A stretch of 64,000 nt of DNA from Phalacrocorax aristotelis (taxonomy: Eukaryota; Chordata; Aves; Suliformes; Phalacrocoracidae). The DNA lies in assembly GCF_949628215.1 (NCBI RefSeq), contig NC_134276.1:134106125-134170124 (forward strand). Reading direction: 5' to 3'. Positions within the stretch are counted from its first letter, which is position 1. Each line of letters starts with the position of its first letter. The notes under the pieces are model-generated. The model ran no database searches, was not told the DNA's origin, and saw only the letters and a program-made list of their open reading frames with translations. Of the stretch, positions 25,621 through 39,091 are shown piece by piece. Position numbers and translations under genes: made by a program.

Positions 25621-28600
25621 AGCCCTTATTTACTGTCTAGGGCTGTCTTGACCTCACTGAGACTTCTCAAGGGGTAGAGCAGTGTGCGAAGTCTCAGATC
25701 TGGAAAAGCAGAAGGATGCAGGATGCGCAGTCCCAGCTTCTCTGGGAGCATGTGAGAAGGAGACAGGCGAAAGTACGAGTGTGTGCCAAACTCCTCGTTT
25801 CTATTAATAGACTGTGCCTGGCACTCTGTCTGAACGCGTAACACATAGTTAATCAGCACAGCAATTTACAGACCCCCGAGGACATTGCACCCCAACCAAC
25901 TTCAGCAGCTTTGCCCTTACATGCACGGGCGGCACTGACCCTCCTCCCCAGCTGCCCTGTAGAGGTAAAAAAGAACAAAAGCACCACTTCAGTGTGAGTG
26001 AGCACATGACTATTCCTTTATTCTTTCAACATCTCTGCCAAATGTCTCCTCCTTTCAGATAGTTCTCCTAGTAGGTGTCCTGCTCCCTCATCAATTCCAC
26101 ATTTTTCTTCCTAATAGTGCTCTCTCTGCTTAACCTTCATAAACATGCCTCCTTTGCCGTGCCAGGTGAAAAGTAAAATTTTATTAAATGAATGTGATGT
26201 AAGCACTAAATCAAAAACCATGCCTGCTACTGCATTACAACTCCACAGAGTACTGTTTGCAGAAGAGGCATCTATAAATAGCAAGAAGTCTGACTGCACA
26301 TCTGTAAACTGTTGTAGTACTGACAGCACATATTGCATTAAAGGTCCCAGGATACTGGGCAGTATTGCAAGGAGAAATGTACAAGCACAGCCAGTTCATT
26401 TCAGAGCCATTTTCAATGGAAATTGTCTTTAAACAGGGAAAATGTGTGAGACAAGCTCTTTAAATATTCCTCTTCTATTTCAATTCACTATTGGTACATT
26501 TTCATTGTTTAACCATCTTTGTCTTTCTGCTTGTGCAATGCTGTACGCACTGCAATGTCATTTTATGGAGAAGGCTTTTTTAACAACAGTTTAATTCCAA
26601 TGCTTCATACAGGTTAGGAGAATATTAAAACGCTGTGCTTCCTCTCCTCAGAATATCCTTCAGTGACAGATTTGTGAAATGAGAGTGAAGTATTGCAGAT
26701 TAGGCATATCCTGCTGCACTTTGCCTTAAGAAAACCAGAAGGGATACATTGACAACACCTACCAAGATACTGTTTATTTTATTAATTTTCATCTTTGTGA
26801 TGTTATGTACTGAGAGAAGTAGTCTGCATACATGCAGACTTAGAAGTGCACCAAGAAAAATATGCCAATACCTTTGAAGCTCTTTCATTTGTTAAGCATC
26901 TATATTTAGCAAAGTCATGTGATACCAGTTTGACCTTCAAATCTGTATTTATCTAACTTTCTCCTGAAGTTAGCAAATGTTCTATCACAGAAAGAATACA
27001 GGAAAAACATCTCACTTTGAGACTTACCACAACATCAGAAAAAATTGGGAATTGGTATAAATTTGCTTCATTTGAAACCAGTGGGGTATCAGCATGATTT
27101 GATACTCACTGTTTGACGTACTTTGATGCCACAGTGGTAGGCATGATGTAAAAAATGTCAGCTATAATGAGAGCTGAAGAGTTAAAACATTGAACAAATG
27201 GGCAAAACGCACCACTTCTAAATCATTCCAAAAACCTTCTGGTTCTTACTCAGCTTTATTTGAGCCAATTACTTATGTTACAGCTTCATAGTAATTTTTT
27301 TTTTTTAAGTCTACCATAGCCTTTTTTTCACTCAAACATTTGATCAAATATGGCAAGTATACTGTTTCAGTAGTAGGGCAGTTTAAAAAAATACCTTAAG
27401 ACAAAGGACATGGACACTGTATGAGAAACTTTTTATTCCCTTAAGTACCTTTTGATGACTGTAGTGCTAGCTCATTAGCTTAAAGAGCTTAAAGAAATGA
27501 TGGCAACAAATACAGACAAGGGAAAACCAAAGCTACAGTAGGACAATACTTACTGTTTCCTCAAACAAGAGTACAAGACAGTAGAAAAGCAATTGCTCAC
27601 TAGTATTACTTTCCAGTCAAGAAGGCCACCTCCTGTTACCAGGAAACTTAAGAAGTGTGCTCCCATGGTGCAAGATTGTACAGACATTTACATTACCAGT
27701 GTCCCCATAGCCTTATGTCTGGATACAAACCATAGTTACCTGAATGGAGGCGTTGCCACAGGTGCTGTTGGATCTTGAATCAGGCTCAGAACTGTTCTGT
27801 AATTTTATTATACTGATAACAGTCTGATATTAGTCTGTCTGCCAGAGTTTAAGTGGAACCGGTAGGTTTTTTGCACGTGTTTGTAGCAGCCTGAGAGTGC
27901 TTTGTATAAAAATAAAGGTAAAGGGGAATACAACCATATGCCTTTTCTATTTAGAGGCTCACTGAAGGCCATAGAGGTCCCGCTGATAGGAAGCTTGCAA
28001 GAATGGTTTTGGACGGTTGTTTGGAGTGCACAGACAAAAAAAGGTTCAGAAAATCTTTATTCTCCTTGGCTGTCCCAGGAACTTTGAGACAAGTTCCATT
28101 GGAACAAAAACTATAAAAATGAACCTCTGTATCTTTTGTCATAAAAGATGACTTGTCAAAATAAAACAGGACTTTTTAGATAACAGATCCAAAATCAAGT
28201 TCTCTGCAAATAATTAATGGCATTCAGATAGAAAACAGAGTGAAAGAGAAGTTTGTGGAACATATGCATGAAGATTCTGCAAAATTCATGGTGGTGACCT
28301 GTAGATTTTGCTTTCTGTGTCTTTTTATTTTAGATGTATTAAACGGAATACATATTTAGTAATATGTAGGCCTGATATCAGTGATGGGAATCAAATTGAA
28401 AAAAAGCAAGATTTCAGAAGTGTGCCTTAATGTAGCTTGTGAACCTAGGCCAGGTGAAGGGAATAGCACAAAGTGCCAGGGTTTATGTGCACATCCAATA
28501 GGCACATATATCTACACGTAACAGGTTAGTCTCTGACTGAAACAATTCTAGAACCTGAGACTGGTCTGATTTTGTACAATGCAATTGCATGGCATATAAA

Positions 28601-31600
28601 AGGCAATTCTTATGCTGAAGACTTTGCAGTGTCTGTAGAGAAAAAAGATGCCTGTTTCTCTTACAAGAATAGAGACATTAGGTTATTTATTAATGGTAGC
28701 AAAATAGAGTCCTCCTTGAATGTCCTATTATAAAAAGCTTGGGTTTTGGTTAGAAAAAATATTTTGAAGATTTGGGGTAGCAGGCATAATATAAGTTCTT
28801 CCCCATACAGATGAATATAAACGGAGTGGTATTATGAGGTCCAGGTCTGTGAAAGTAACTGCTCTGTTATCAGAAGTGGGGAGATTATCATGTCCTATCT
28901 GTATGAAATCCAGCCATACCACTACTGAGGGGAGAAGAGATTACAAAATCAGTTGAAATAATGAACTTCTGTTTGTGATTCATGAGTAGGAAGAGGGTTT
29001 TTCTCCTTACTAAGTTGTCAAAGTACAAATGAACAGAAGCAGAGCAAAAGTGTGCCTAACAGAGACCAGTGGACTGAATTTATTTAATAAATGTGTTTTG
29101 TTCCTGGCTATTACACTGAATGATCTTGGAGATACAATTTAATCCCTCTGAGCTTTCCCATTTTTACCGTTGAATTCTATGATTTATTGGTGAAAGATGC
29201 TGTAGAAGATTATTATTTGGTGTTATTAAATTGCTTAGAACGCTATTATGAATGAGCTTTAATGAGTGGGTAATGTTTACCCAAGAGAGAAATAATGCTG
29301 CTGTGTTGGTGTACCTCTTAGGCTTCAGAAGTCCCAACAGATCTGGCATGGTGTCAGATAGCTAGCTGAAGGAGCAGTCATAAACTGCTTTCAACCTCAC
29401 TGAAGGTGTGCTACATGCCTATGCCCCACAACTTTGAATGGGAAAAGTTGTGGTAGCTGGTGTGTGCAGGTAGTATAGGTGAGCTGTAGAGACCCATGTG
29501 GCCCATGCTCTAGATGTTTTGCCCTGCCGGCAAGGCAGTCAAAAAGCTGACCCATGATGTCAGTGAAGAACCTTTCACTGTGAGTATAGTCAAATCCCCA
29601 AGGGCTATAGAGAAAGCTCTGAGTTAATGTAGGGAGTATTCCACTTCTCGGCATTTTGATCCTGTACAATGCTCCTACTAGGACTTAGGCTAGTAACAAG
29701 GCAGTTCTAATATAGTCATGGCGGCTTTTTTGGTTTTTAGCCAATTCAGGAGTTGGGGAGCAGAAATATGGCTGTGAGCCATCTTCTACCAGTTTCAGCT
29801 GTGCAGAACATTAATTTAGCTCAGCTGAAGGTCTCAGTGTAAATAAATGCATGCAATTCGCTTCTGAAATTTAATACTAAAAATTCAAGACACTGACCAT
29901 AGTATTTTGGCCCTACTGAAGAAATAAGTTTTTGTTAGCATTAATACCATGAATAAGATCAAAAAACATTTATGCTTTAAAAAAAAAATAACAGCTTTCA
30001 AAGCAGAGTTTCAAGATAAAGATATCTTAGTGTGGATCATCCTCTGCCAGCATAGGGTTGTTCTAGTGACCAGCATTTTAGTGTCAAGAATACTGGTATT
30101 TTTTAGAAAGGGTATAGTTCATCGTGTTGAAATCACAGGCCAGATCATATTGTGTGTTTGTGGCAATGCTAAAACAGAGGTTCTATTCTAGTGAGCACTT
30201 TGCACAGAATTTGCTGTAATGACTCTTTCTTTTCTAACCTCAGTCTGTGAAAAGCACCAAATTCTTCAGAGAAGAGTGCAAGAAATCCTGTAGATTACTA
30301 CCTTTGTAATTGTTCTACCTCCATGCTGAAAATAAGCTTAGCAAGACTGACTCATGTGCCTTCCAGAGTTTCACCCTCAGCCTGATTATGAAAGATCAAG
30401 GCTTGTGCCCTTACTGGTGCAGGCAGAGCAGAGAAATACATAAAGGTAAAAAAGCATTGAGCCTAATCTTTTCATAAGGCTTTGTCTCGGGCTTTCTGAG
30501 TTTGCAGCAAAGTTCAGTCCATTGACAGATGAGGTGATGAACAGCTAAAGGGGGTGAATGATGAAACTGGTTGCTCCTCCCTCTTATTCCACAAAGAATC
30601 CCGCTGCCTGCTGTCCTGCTTACTAGCTTTAATGCCAGCTTTATTTTGACCTGGAGTTTAGGATAAAATGGATTGTCCTTTCCATAATTTTCTTTCTTCT
30701 TTGGGAATAACCTCTAAGCAAGAAGTGCTCTAGGAAGCAAAGGGGAAGTTGCCCACTAAGTGATAGAGCTGATGGCCACAAGGGTATCTTCACCACACCA
30801 GAATGGAGCAATTGCTGACTAATCACAGCCTATGTGGCTGGATCCTGTGTTCTTGAAAACGTACTGACTGCCTCCATGGAGTCTCTTGGCATGCTATTGC
30901 TTTCAAGCTGTTGCATGGGAGTTGAGACAACTTTCTTACTTCACAGTGACTGTGAGAGGATGGGCACTATTTCACTCTTAGTATTTCAGTTTTAAACTGA
31001 GATTTCAGAGGTGTAGAAAGGTGAAGGAAGATGGCTTTATTTATGTCTTATAAGCTAGGTTTTTCAGGTCCATGTTCTGAAAAATATATCAAAAAATCAT
31101 AATTTTGTCTTTTCCTTAATCTGCATATTTCTAAAAAAATAGAAACTCAGTTTGAAAATCTGGAATGGAAAATCTATTTATCTTCATTTTATTGCATCAA
31201 CAATTTGGAGATTTAAAGACCAGAATTGGAAATAAGGCAGACTCACTTGAAGAATTACTCACTGCCAAGTTTGCTTTTCTGAAAACTGTTCAAAGTGCAG
31301 AAATTAAAGATAATTTTGCTTTGTTTTTGAGTGTGAAATATTAGGTGTTCATAAATAAAATCTCAATGTATTTGCATTCCAAAATTAAGAGAATATTTCA
31401 GTAACAAAACATTTGCAAGGAAATTATGGGGAACTAAATTGTACAGCTAAAATTTTAGACAGAGGCACAGTAAAGAAGGTGAGGAGAATACTATTCTCCC
31501 TCACTTAAAATATCCTGTCCTGCAGTTAAAACGTGCTCTTGGAAGTTTGCATATATTGAGGACTGCATTGTACCTAGGTCTTTTCCTCCCAGAGTGAATT

Positions 31601-32837
31601 ATTTTTAAAAAGGGGTATTACCACCTTTTCTAGCAGTTATTGACAGAAAAGGAGTTCCTTAAGCTTTTCTGAGAAAGGATGGGAAAAGAAACAAGTTTGG
31701 AAGAAGGGGCATGAAGGTGTGTATTTTCTAAGACATTGTTTTATACAACCATCCTCCTCAGCTTTTCCTAGTGGCAAACTCTTCATCATAATGCAGTTGG
31801 CAAGCTTCACGTTCAGCATACTGTTTGGTCTGGACCATATGCTTAAGTTCCTAGTGCTGTTCTTGTCCTGTCCAAGGATCCAAGTATATCTGAACCATTC
31901 TGTTACAATTGTCCCTCCCCCTTTTAAAATAAAAAGTAGTATTTCCCTCTCTTGTAACAGTATGATGAAAGTAAACATACTGGTTGGGTTGCAGTGGTAT
32001 ATAGTGGTCTCCAAGGATTAGTTGAGTGTTCCTTCCGTGCCCACACTTGGGGTCACATGTGCCCTAACCGTTCTTCTTTCCTTCTTGTCTTTTTCTGGCC
32101 ATGGAGCTTAAGTTTCATCACTTCTAATAGCACCAGAAAGCTCAAACCCAGTCTCAGAGCCCAGAATAATGTGTGACCCAGCCAGGGCCTTCCAACAACG
32201 ATCCACCAGTCCAAACTTATTTCTGTTGTGGACCTTAATTTCTTGCTTAGAAAGGAGGAAAGGAGATTCTGCCATCTGTTTCAGTTTGCAGCTGCATCCT
32301 TGTACTATTTGTACAGATAGTGTTAGCCACATCATAATATAGTTGCCTCTTTAGGAGTCACAGTGTATTAAACTTAATTAGGACTAGCTGAATTTACAGG
32401 TAGCAGGGGGTGTTCAACAATTGTTATGGATGCACTGCCTACTGTATTGTTGAACCTTAAAAAAAGGTAAGGGCCATCATTACCTTTTCAGTTCCATTGG
32501 CTTTGATATAACCCACTAGATCCTCCACAAACCTGAAGCAGGCCAAGGATGTGAAATATAAAACTGAGGTACAAGAACAGTTATTGGGCAGAGAAGACAA
32601 AAAAGGGAACATATTTTATTGTGCAAGAAAGTACGTTGCAGACTAAGGTTTCAGCTAAAACCTTTTCAGCTCTGTGGAAAACCGATGATCTCTTAGGTTT
32701 CTGGGATTAGAAGTGGCAAACGTGAAGTTGGCCTCAAGTAAAAGCCCTGTTGTGGAAAAGACACTATTTAGTCATGAAACAGAATATGCTTTGTAAACGT
32801 ACGGGAGGTCAAAGGTCATAACAAAATTTTGTGAGGT
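25621..32837. other. Intronic sequence with no recognisable element
   Basis: AT-rich, with no open frame above 95 codons and no transposon motif that I recognise. It could contain conserved non-coding elements, which cannot be seen from one sequence. Confidence 0.5.
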
Positions 32838-32946
32838 GGAAAAGAAGAGGAAGGACAGAAGGGAGGAGAGAGGGAAGGAGGGAAGAAAGGTGGGAAGGTA
32901 GGGAGGGAGGGAGGAAGAGGAGGAAGGAAGGCAGGAAGGAAAGATA
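32838..32946. repeat. Homopurine GGAA/GGGA tract
   Basis: About 110 bases are nearly all purine on the plus strand, with irregular (GGAA)n, (GGGA)n and (GGA)n runs. It is a degenerate microsatellite. Confidence 0.9.
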
Positions 32947-33027
32947 GGAAAATATAGTCAACATCCAAAGAAGCTGCTAATTTCCATAAAAGCAGGAACA
33001 GTAGAAATCTATACTTAAATTTACTGT

Positions 33028-33042
33028 AAAAAAAAAAAAAAA
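33028..33042. repeat. Poly(A) run of 15
   Basis: Fifteen A residues after TTACTGT. It may be no more than simple sequence, since no SINE or processed gene lies upstream of it. Confidence 0.85.
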
Positions 33043-33069
33043 GTCACAGAATTACACTGTGACTCCTGA

Positions 33070-33262
33070 AGGCTGGCATTACCAGAAAAGACTAAGATGA
33101 AGAACACTGAGTACCTTGGCCTTTTCCTCATCCTTTGCCACCAGGGTCCCTGTCCCATTTAGTGACAGGCCCACATTTTCTCTAGTCTCCCTTTTTGTGC
33201 CTATGTACTTGCAAAATATTTTCTTGTTGCACTTCATTGTCCTGTTGTCAGATTCAACAACT
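33070..33262 (-). pseudogene. Fossil CR1 ORF2 fragment (start of the RT region), antisense
   Basis: The minus-strand translation contains KKIFCKYIGTKRETRENVG, then LNGTGTLVAKDEEKAKVL. These match, in order, the segment between the endonuclease and the reverse transcriptase of CR1 ORF2. The corresponding stretches in this window's own copies are FFKYISSKRKTGETVGPLLNE at about 58770-58820 and DAEKAELLNAFF at about 58850-58885. Both ends are lost. An internal CR1 piece without its 3' end implies later deletions around it. Confidence 0.8.
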
Positions 33263-36200
33263 GTCAGGAATCGAAGAGCTGTAGGCAGAGGTAGCAGGAG
33301 GCCATACGGAGAGTGAATCAAATCACCCTTTTACAGCTTGTAAATAAGGAAATAATAAGGCTTTTTGCAACAGCCTAGGTCTAATGCAGACCTCAATTTC
33401 TCTGTCAGAAAGAGAGAATAAAACCAACATTGGCTGGTTTTTTACTACATTAGTCAGTCATGGAATAAGAAGAGATAGTATGTAGTTCTAGCCCTGTGAT
33501 TCACCCCAACCAACCATGAATGAGGAAGGAACATAACACAGAAAACCACAAGGTATGTGTATTAAAGCTTCCTTGAAATTCTCCATTGAAATTTGCTTTT
33601 ACCAGCATTGTCTCACAAACAGTTAATCAATGGTTATTCTCACAACTAACTTACCATACTGTGAGGGAGATAGACTGTCGGTGAAAGCTTTTGCACACAC
33701 ATGTACTGTTTTCTGAGACCCACCCCAGTCACCACAGAAAATGCAACACTCTTCATTAATCTCTGTGTTAGGATCTTGAGCAGCAGCTCAGCTCCAGCTC
33801 ACCACAGTTCCACCTCAGGTACTCACACTGGCTCTCACCTCATGTTTGATCACAGTCACATTGTCATTGCTTAACTTGACATGTTACTGAGAACATATTT
33901 TCCTAGCTTGCTGTTTTAACATTACCCTTCTATTAATATCTAATCTGCTGTATCTTTATATTCTATTAAATCAAAAAGCTGATTGTCACTTTCAAGGCCA
34001 TTTGAAGCATGTGTCCTGCTACTTAGGATTTCTCATTCAGTACCAAGAGGTTAGTACAAGTTTCCAGTGCCAAATTCCATCTCACTCGTAACTAGATTTT
34101 TCAACAGTTTTAATGAAGGTTAGCCTAGAACTTGGAAAACTAGGCCAATTCTGAACTGGGTTTATGCTTCTATTTTCTCTATATTTGACATTCAATTTCT
34201 GTCCTGCTTTTCTAAGAGAATTTTTGTTTAAGCAGATAGACTTAATGGGAGACATAGATAGATAAGGTTTTTTAAACAAAGAAGGTGCTTTCACTTATTA
34301 CTGTGAGATTTTAATGAAAATGTGAAACTGATAGGTCTGTTTCTTTCTCAACAGAAAGCAATAATGCACCTTAATGCTCGTAAAATATGCCTTTGCCACT
34401 TTGTAAAGTGGAAGGCAAAAGTATTTATGCTTGCAAGATCTATTTCCACCATGCCTACTGGAAGCAAAGGCCTTCTGAACTCAGGACAGGTTTACCCTCA
34501 TGTAAATGTGCCAGTTTCAGCAGAATTATTTGTGATTTATATAGATTCAAAACCAGCTCACATATATATATAAAACTGTATTTAAAAAGGATGAATCACA
34601 AGTGTTTTTCCTAAATAACAGATTTTTCATCGTTCTGTTTCATGATTGTATAAAAATGTTAGGAGTATACTTTCTCATAACCCTTTCTTAACTGTGTTTA
34701 AAAGATGCGTCTGAAATACCAAAAGCTTATTCTCTTGTTAACACAAAGCTATACCAGCCTGATTTATATCTGATTTATATCTGCTTTGGAAATACACTAT
34801 GTAGATATCTTTTAACAGGTGTAGTTCAGAACCTTTTGGAATTAACATAAATTGCTGGAGATCTTTGAACACTTCAGTAAACGTTCTATTAGTAATGAAA
34901 GAAATGCTGAACACACTGGTTTGCTCATGCGTGTCGGTAGCACTCAGCATGATTATTGTAGAATCAATTTCCATACTGGCAGGATATTTAAAAACACTCA
35001 TCCACCTTCTCTAATATGGAGCAAAAGTAATTCCACCGGAACTAGTGGGATTACCTATGTTCTGAATGTTAGATACAGATCCAAGTTTCTTAAATAACTG
35101 CTGAAAACACATTGAAGTCAGTTGTGGTATTTGCAGCCTTCTTGAGAACAAATGAGCTACCCAAGCCTGGAGTTGATGGGTTAATAACCTCAGTCTCTTA
35201 CAATGAAATTTCTCAGACTAGGTAAATCAAAACCAAATAATGTTTAACGTCCAAATATGAGCAAGCACACTTCATTAGGCTAAAGTTAGAGAGTGCTTAA
35301 GCACATATATGTCATCCTTGCTATAAATGAGGACTAGTCAGTCTCAGAAGTAGACATGATTGCCTTAACAGCCTGGAGAAAGATTAATATTTCTTTGTCC
35401 ATTACCAAGCTGATTTATGAGAAGCTTTCCTTTACCATTTTTTTGAAACTTGAGATTTAAGCTTAATTACCTCCATCAATGCAGTTACAAAATACCATCA
35501 CTGTTAAAAAACCATTCATATCCAGTGTAGTTCCAGTCAGATAATTAATGAATTACCAAGATATCCAGTCAAACTGACACAAGTTTCTACTCTAACTCTA
35601 TTTCAAATCAAGAAAATTACTGTACTCCCCATCCTAGAACTAAAATGCAAATGCAATACACAACACTAGTTCTGAATAAGACTACGCTATTTAATAATTC
35701 AATAACTGCCTTAACATTGTAATTGTTTATCATTTCAGCCTCACAGAAAAGTATGCAGTTCCTTAAACACACATTAATATGCTTACTCACAAAATTACTT
35801 ATCATGTGTATGTATCTTTATACATATACACATAATGTTTTAATTTTTTTATTTACATAAATTCAAGCTGCACATTATGCATTTCTTTGTGCACCCCAGT
35901 TGTCAGTGTTGTTAGAACTATGTCAGAGAAGACACTGCTATGCCAATATGGGCTCATACACTGTAAAATGATAAAACCTGGTTAAAGTCTTACACCACAT
36001 AAAGTCTGTACCACAGATATATATGTATATATATATATGTGGATGGAGAAACTCTATGTTTAAAAAGGCAGTTTCACAGAACAGTCCTAGCTTTTCATTC
36101 AATAACATCCTTTATATTCACTGTCTTCCCCTGTATGGGTTTTCTGACAAAATTCAGTTTAGCATTGGAGAATTACAGGAAGATATAGCCTTCCATTTCA

Positions 36201-37290
36201 AGTTGAAATAAGAAGATCACATTTCAGATATAGCACTAACAAAGCTCCAAATTAAGTGTAAATTCAACTAATGGGGTGAGGTGTTAGGAATACAAACTCC
36301 CAATTCAGCAAAGGAGCACTTAAAAGTATTTGTCTGTTTGAGTTTAGATAATTTCCAAGCATTCACACCTTTGATTCAGCAATTAAATATAACTGGTCTT
36401 ATTTTTTTCATATTCTGTAACACCCATGCATCTCAGAGTTCAGGGAATAAGACAGCACATGTGCAAGTCAGAACAACTCATTTTTAGCATAATGCAGTTT
36501 AGTTACTCTTACAGAGGTCATTGATTTGAACATTTTTGCCAGTAAGAATACATTGAGAAATATGTAAAAGCCTGGTTCTCAAAAATATTTTTTCTTCAAA
36601 ACCTCTTCAGAAATTTAGGCACTGTTACTATCATTCCCTCTGAGTCACTCTGTTCAAGTGCCTTTCACCATGCCCAGAGGATCTCTTGTAGGCAGAATAT
36701 ATTTAACTCAAAAGTACAAAGTAATTATTTATTGTCTAATGTATCAAAGGCAGTTAGGATTAATAAGTTATTAGGCAAAGCACTAACATGCTTATCATTC
36801 CCAACATGAGACACAGAAAGAATCTTTGCTGGCCAGGTAATCATGAAGCAGGTAGCAAAGGGTCAGATTCTGCTGCTGCTGGGAATGTTTATGTTGTTTC
36901 ATGTTACCTCCTGTTCATGCTTCATGTCACTGTTCCCATCTTTAGACTCCTTTAGCATGTTATATCTCTTCATGTTATTGTTTTTCTTTCTGAATCCTTG
37001 AACTTTAAATTTGTATTTCACCTTATTTTATCTTTCATGGTGCTATGCTACAGGCTTTGTCACAGCGCTCTCTTACAATTTAGGATTTTTCTCAGGAGTC
37101 TGAACCAGGGTTACACATCTGGGCAGTTGATCATTGCTAGGCCTTGAATCACACTACTGGAACCCCTAAGAGTAGGAATTGGAGGCTACAAAGAGTGGGA
37201 TGCAGCAACTAGGAAGACACTGAGCTGAATGTGTACTTCTCAAAACCATAGGTGTAAATTTCTGAATATTTCTCTTCCTACACACTGTTA
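33263..37290. other. Intronic sequence, no gene seen
   Basis: AT-rich, with short microsatellite-like stretches only: (TA)n at 36017-36041, and a 12-bp direct repeat near 34760-34783. The frames present are short and lack motifs. Confidence 0.5.
36017..36041. repeat. (TA)n microsatellite
   Basis: Alternating TA/TG repeat in otherwise AT-rich intron sequence. Confidence 0.85.
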
Positions 37291-38359
37291 AGTGATATAA
37301 AAAGCTCAGCCCACCTCCTCCAGCCCAGACCCTGTCCTACCTGGCCACTGGAGCCCAGTGTAGTGCCCCAGGGACCCAGGGCCTCTGCCCAGGCTGAGGA
37401 ACATGACTGACACTTTCCTGTTTGCAGGTTCAACCAGTGACGAGGCTGCACACGTATACCCCCCACCCCTGACACACACAGAGGACACTGACATAGCCAG
37501 TCACACAGGCTGCCACAGACAAGGCGCTGCCTTCAACACACAGGACTCACATAAAAGACAATCCACAGGCAGTGGATAAGATTGTTATCAATAAGTCTTT
37601 GCCTCCTCTTTAACGGGAAGAGGCAAAAGATCACTAGTGCAAGTACATGCACACACACTGCTCTCCAAGTTCACAAACACACACATGTTTGCAGATCCCT
37701 TGATCTGCACGGCCCCTCTGCCTGCCTAGCACCTCTGTCTTGATCCTAGGACCCCTTACCTGCCCCACAGGGTCTCCAACCTGCCAGCTGCCTCAGCTTG
37801 GTACTTGCTGCAAACACACAGCACTCACACACTTGTCCCTCATGCACTCCACATTCAAAAATGTCCCCAGGTGTACCAGCACAGACCACCTTCTCAGATG
37901 ACCCTGGCCCAGACCCTAGGTCCCCCTAGTAACTGACTAGTCAAGCTTAAAGTTTGCTGGTGAGTATGTATGTGCACCCCAGGCACACAAGAGTTGGGGA
38001 AGACACAGACTCTCCCCAGCAGCAGGCACCAGGCACATGGGCAGCGACCCATAGTCTTGCTCCAGTGGCACTGAGCTCCTTGCTTGCCTTACTCACACTG
38101 TCCACCTGAGAGCTGGTTTTGAGAACAGACACATTCCAGCCCTAGTGGCTGGGAGTTAAAAACCTCCACTGGCTCTAGTAGCTGAAAGGAAGATCCCACT
38201 CGCTCCAGTCGCTGGCACCACAGACCAGGGTGCCCACCTCCCGATCTGACCCCAGGAGCTGGCACCAAATTCCCCTCACACACAGAGAGGTCTCACCAGT
38301 AGCTGGCAGTAAGTTCTTGAAGCACATGCTCACATGGGACAGAGGGTGTGTGTACAGGC
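37291..38359. other. GC- and CA-rich segment of unknown origin
   Basis: Base composition changes abruptly to C/A-rich over about 1.05 kb. CACACA-type runs and the words 'agctggca' and 'gtagctg' recur in the last 250 bases, and few CpG are present. It ends where a CR1 begins. This looks like a foreign insertion, such as an LTR or another repeat (possibly antisense), but I find no clear termini, polyadenylation signal or coding motif. Overlapping short frames on the minus strand are composition artefacts. Confidence 0.4.
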
Positions 38360-39091
38360 AACACTGAACGTATGCAATGCTGCAGGCTTGGGGAAAAGTG
38401 GCTGGAAAGCTGCCTGGTAGAAAAGGACCTGGGGGTGCTGGTTGACAGCCACCTGAATGTGAGCTAGCAGTGTGCCCAGGTGGCCAAGAAGGCCAACAGC
38501 ATCCTGGTTTGTATCAGGAGTCATGTGGCCAGCAGGAGCAGGGAAGTGATCGTGCCCCTGTACTCAGCACTGGTGAGGCTGCACCTCGAGTGCTGTGTCC
38601 AGTTTTGGGCCCCCCTCACTACAAGAAGGACATTGAGTTGCTGGAGCGTGTCCAGAGAAAGGCAATGAAGCTGATGAAGGATCTGGAGAACAAGTCTTAC
38701 GAGAAGCAGCTGAGGGAGCTGGGTTTGTTTAGTCTGGAGAAGAGGAGGTTGAGGGGAGACCTTATCACTCTGTACAAGCGCCTGAAAGGAGGTTGTAGTG
38801 AGGTGGATGTTGGTCTCTTCTCCCACATAACAAGCGATAGGACGAGAGGAAATGGCTTCAGGCTGTGTCAGGGGAGGTTTAGATTGGATATTAGAAAAAA
38901 ATTCTTTACTGAAAGAGTGGTCAGGCATTGGAACAGGCTGCACAGAGAGGTGGTAGAGTCACTATCCCTGGAGGTGTTCCAAAAATGTGTAGATGTGGCA
39001 CTTCCAGGTATGGTTTAGGAGGCATGGTTGTGTTGGGTTGACTTGAGGATCCTAGAGGTCTTTTCCAACCTTAATGATTCTATGATTCTAA
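38360..39091 (+). mobile_element. CR1 LINE 3' end, sense
   Basis: A 5'-truncated CR1 starts within the C-terminal part of ORF2 and ends ...AATGATTCTATGATTCTA, the diagnostic 8-mer tail. A 182-codon open frame (38470-39018) covers the post-catalytic domain, with [21 protein letters not shown] and [20 protein letters not shown] visible. Relatively intact reading suggests it is younger than the copies at 5.8 and 20 kb. It has no promoter or catalytic domain. Confidence 0.93.

Noticed and set aside
31637-32014. 125-codon minus-strand frame with an overlapping 100-codon plus-strand frame
   Set aside because: Mirror frames in intron sequence, Cys/Ser/Phe-rich with no domain. Probably chance.
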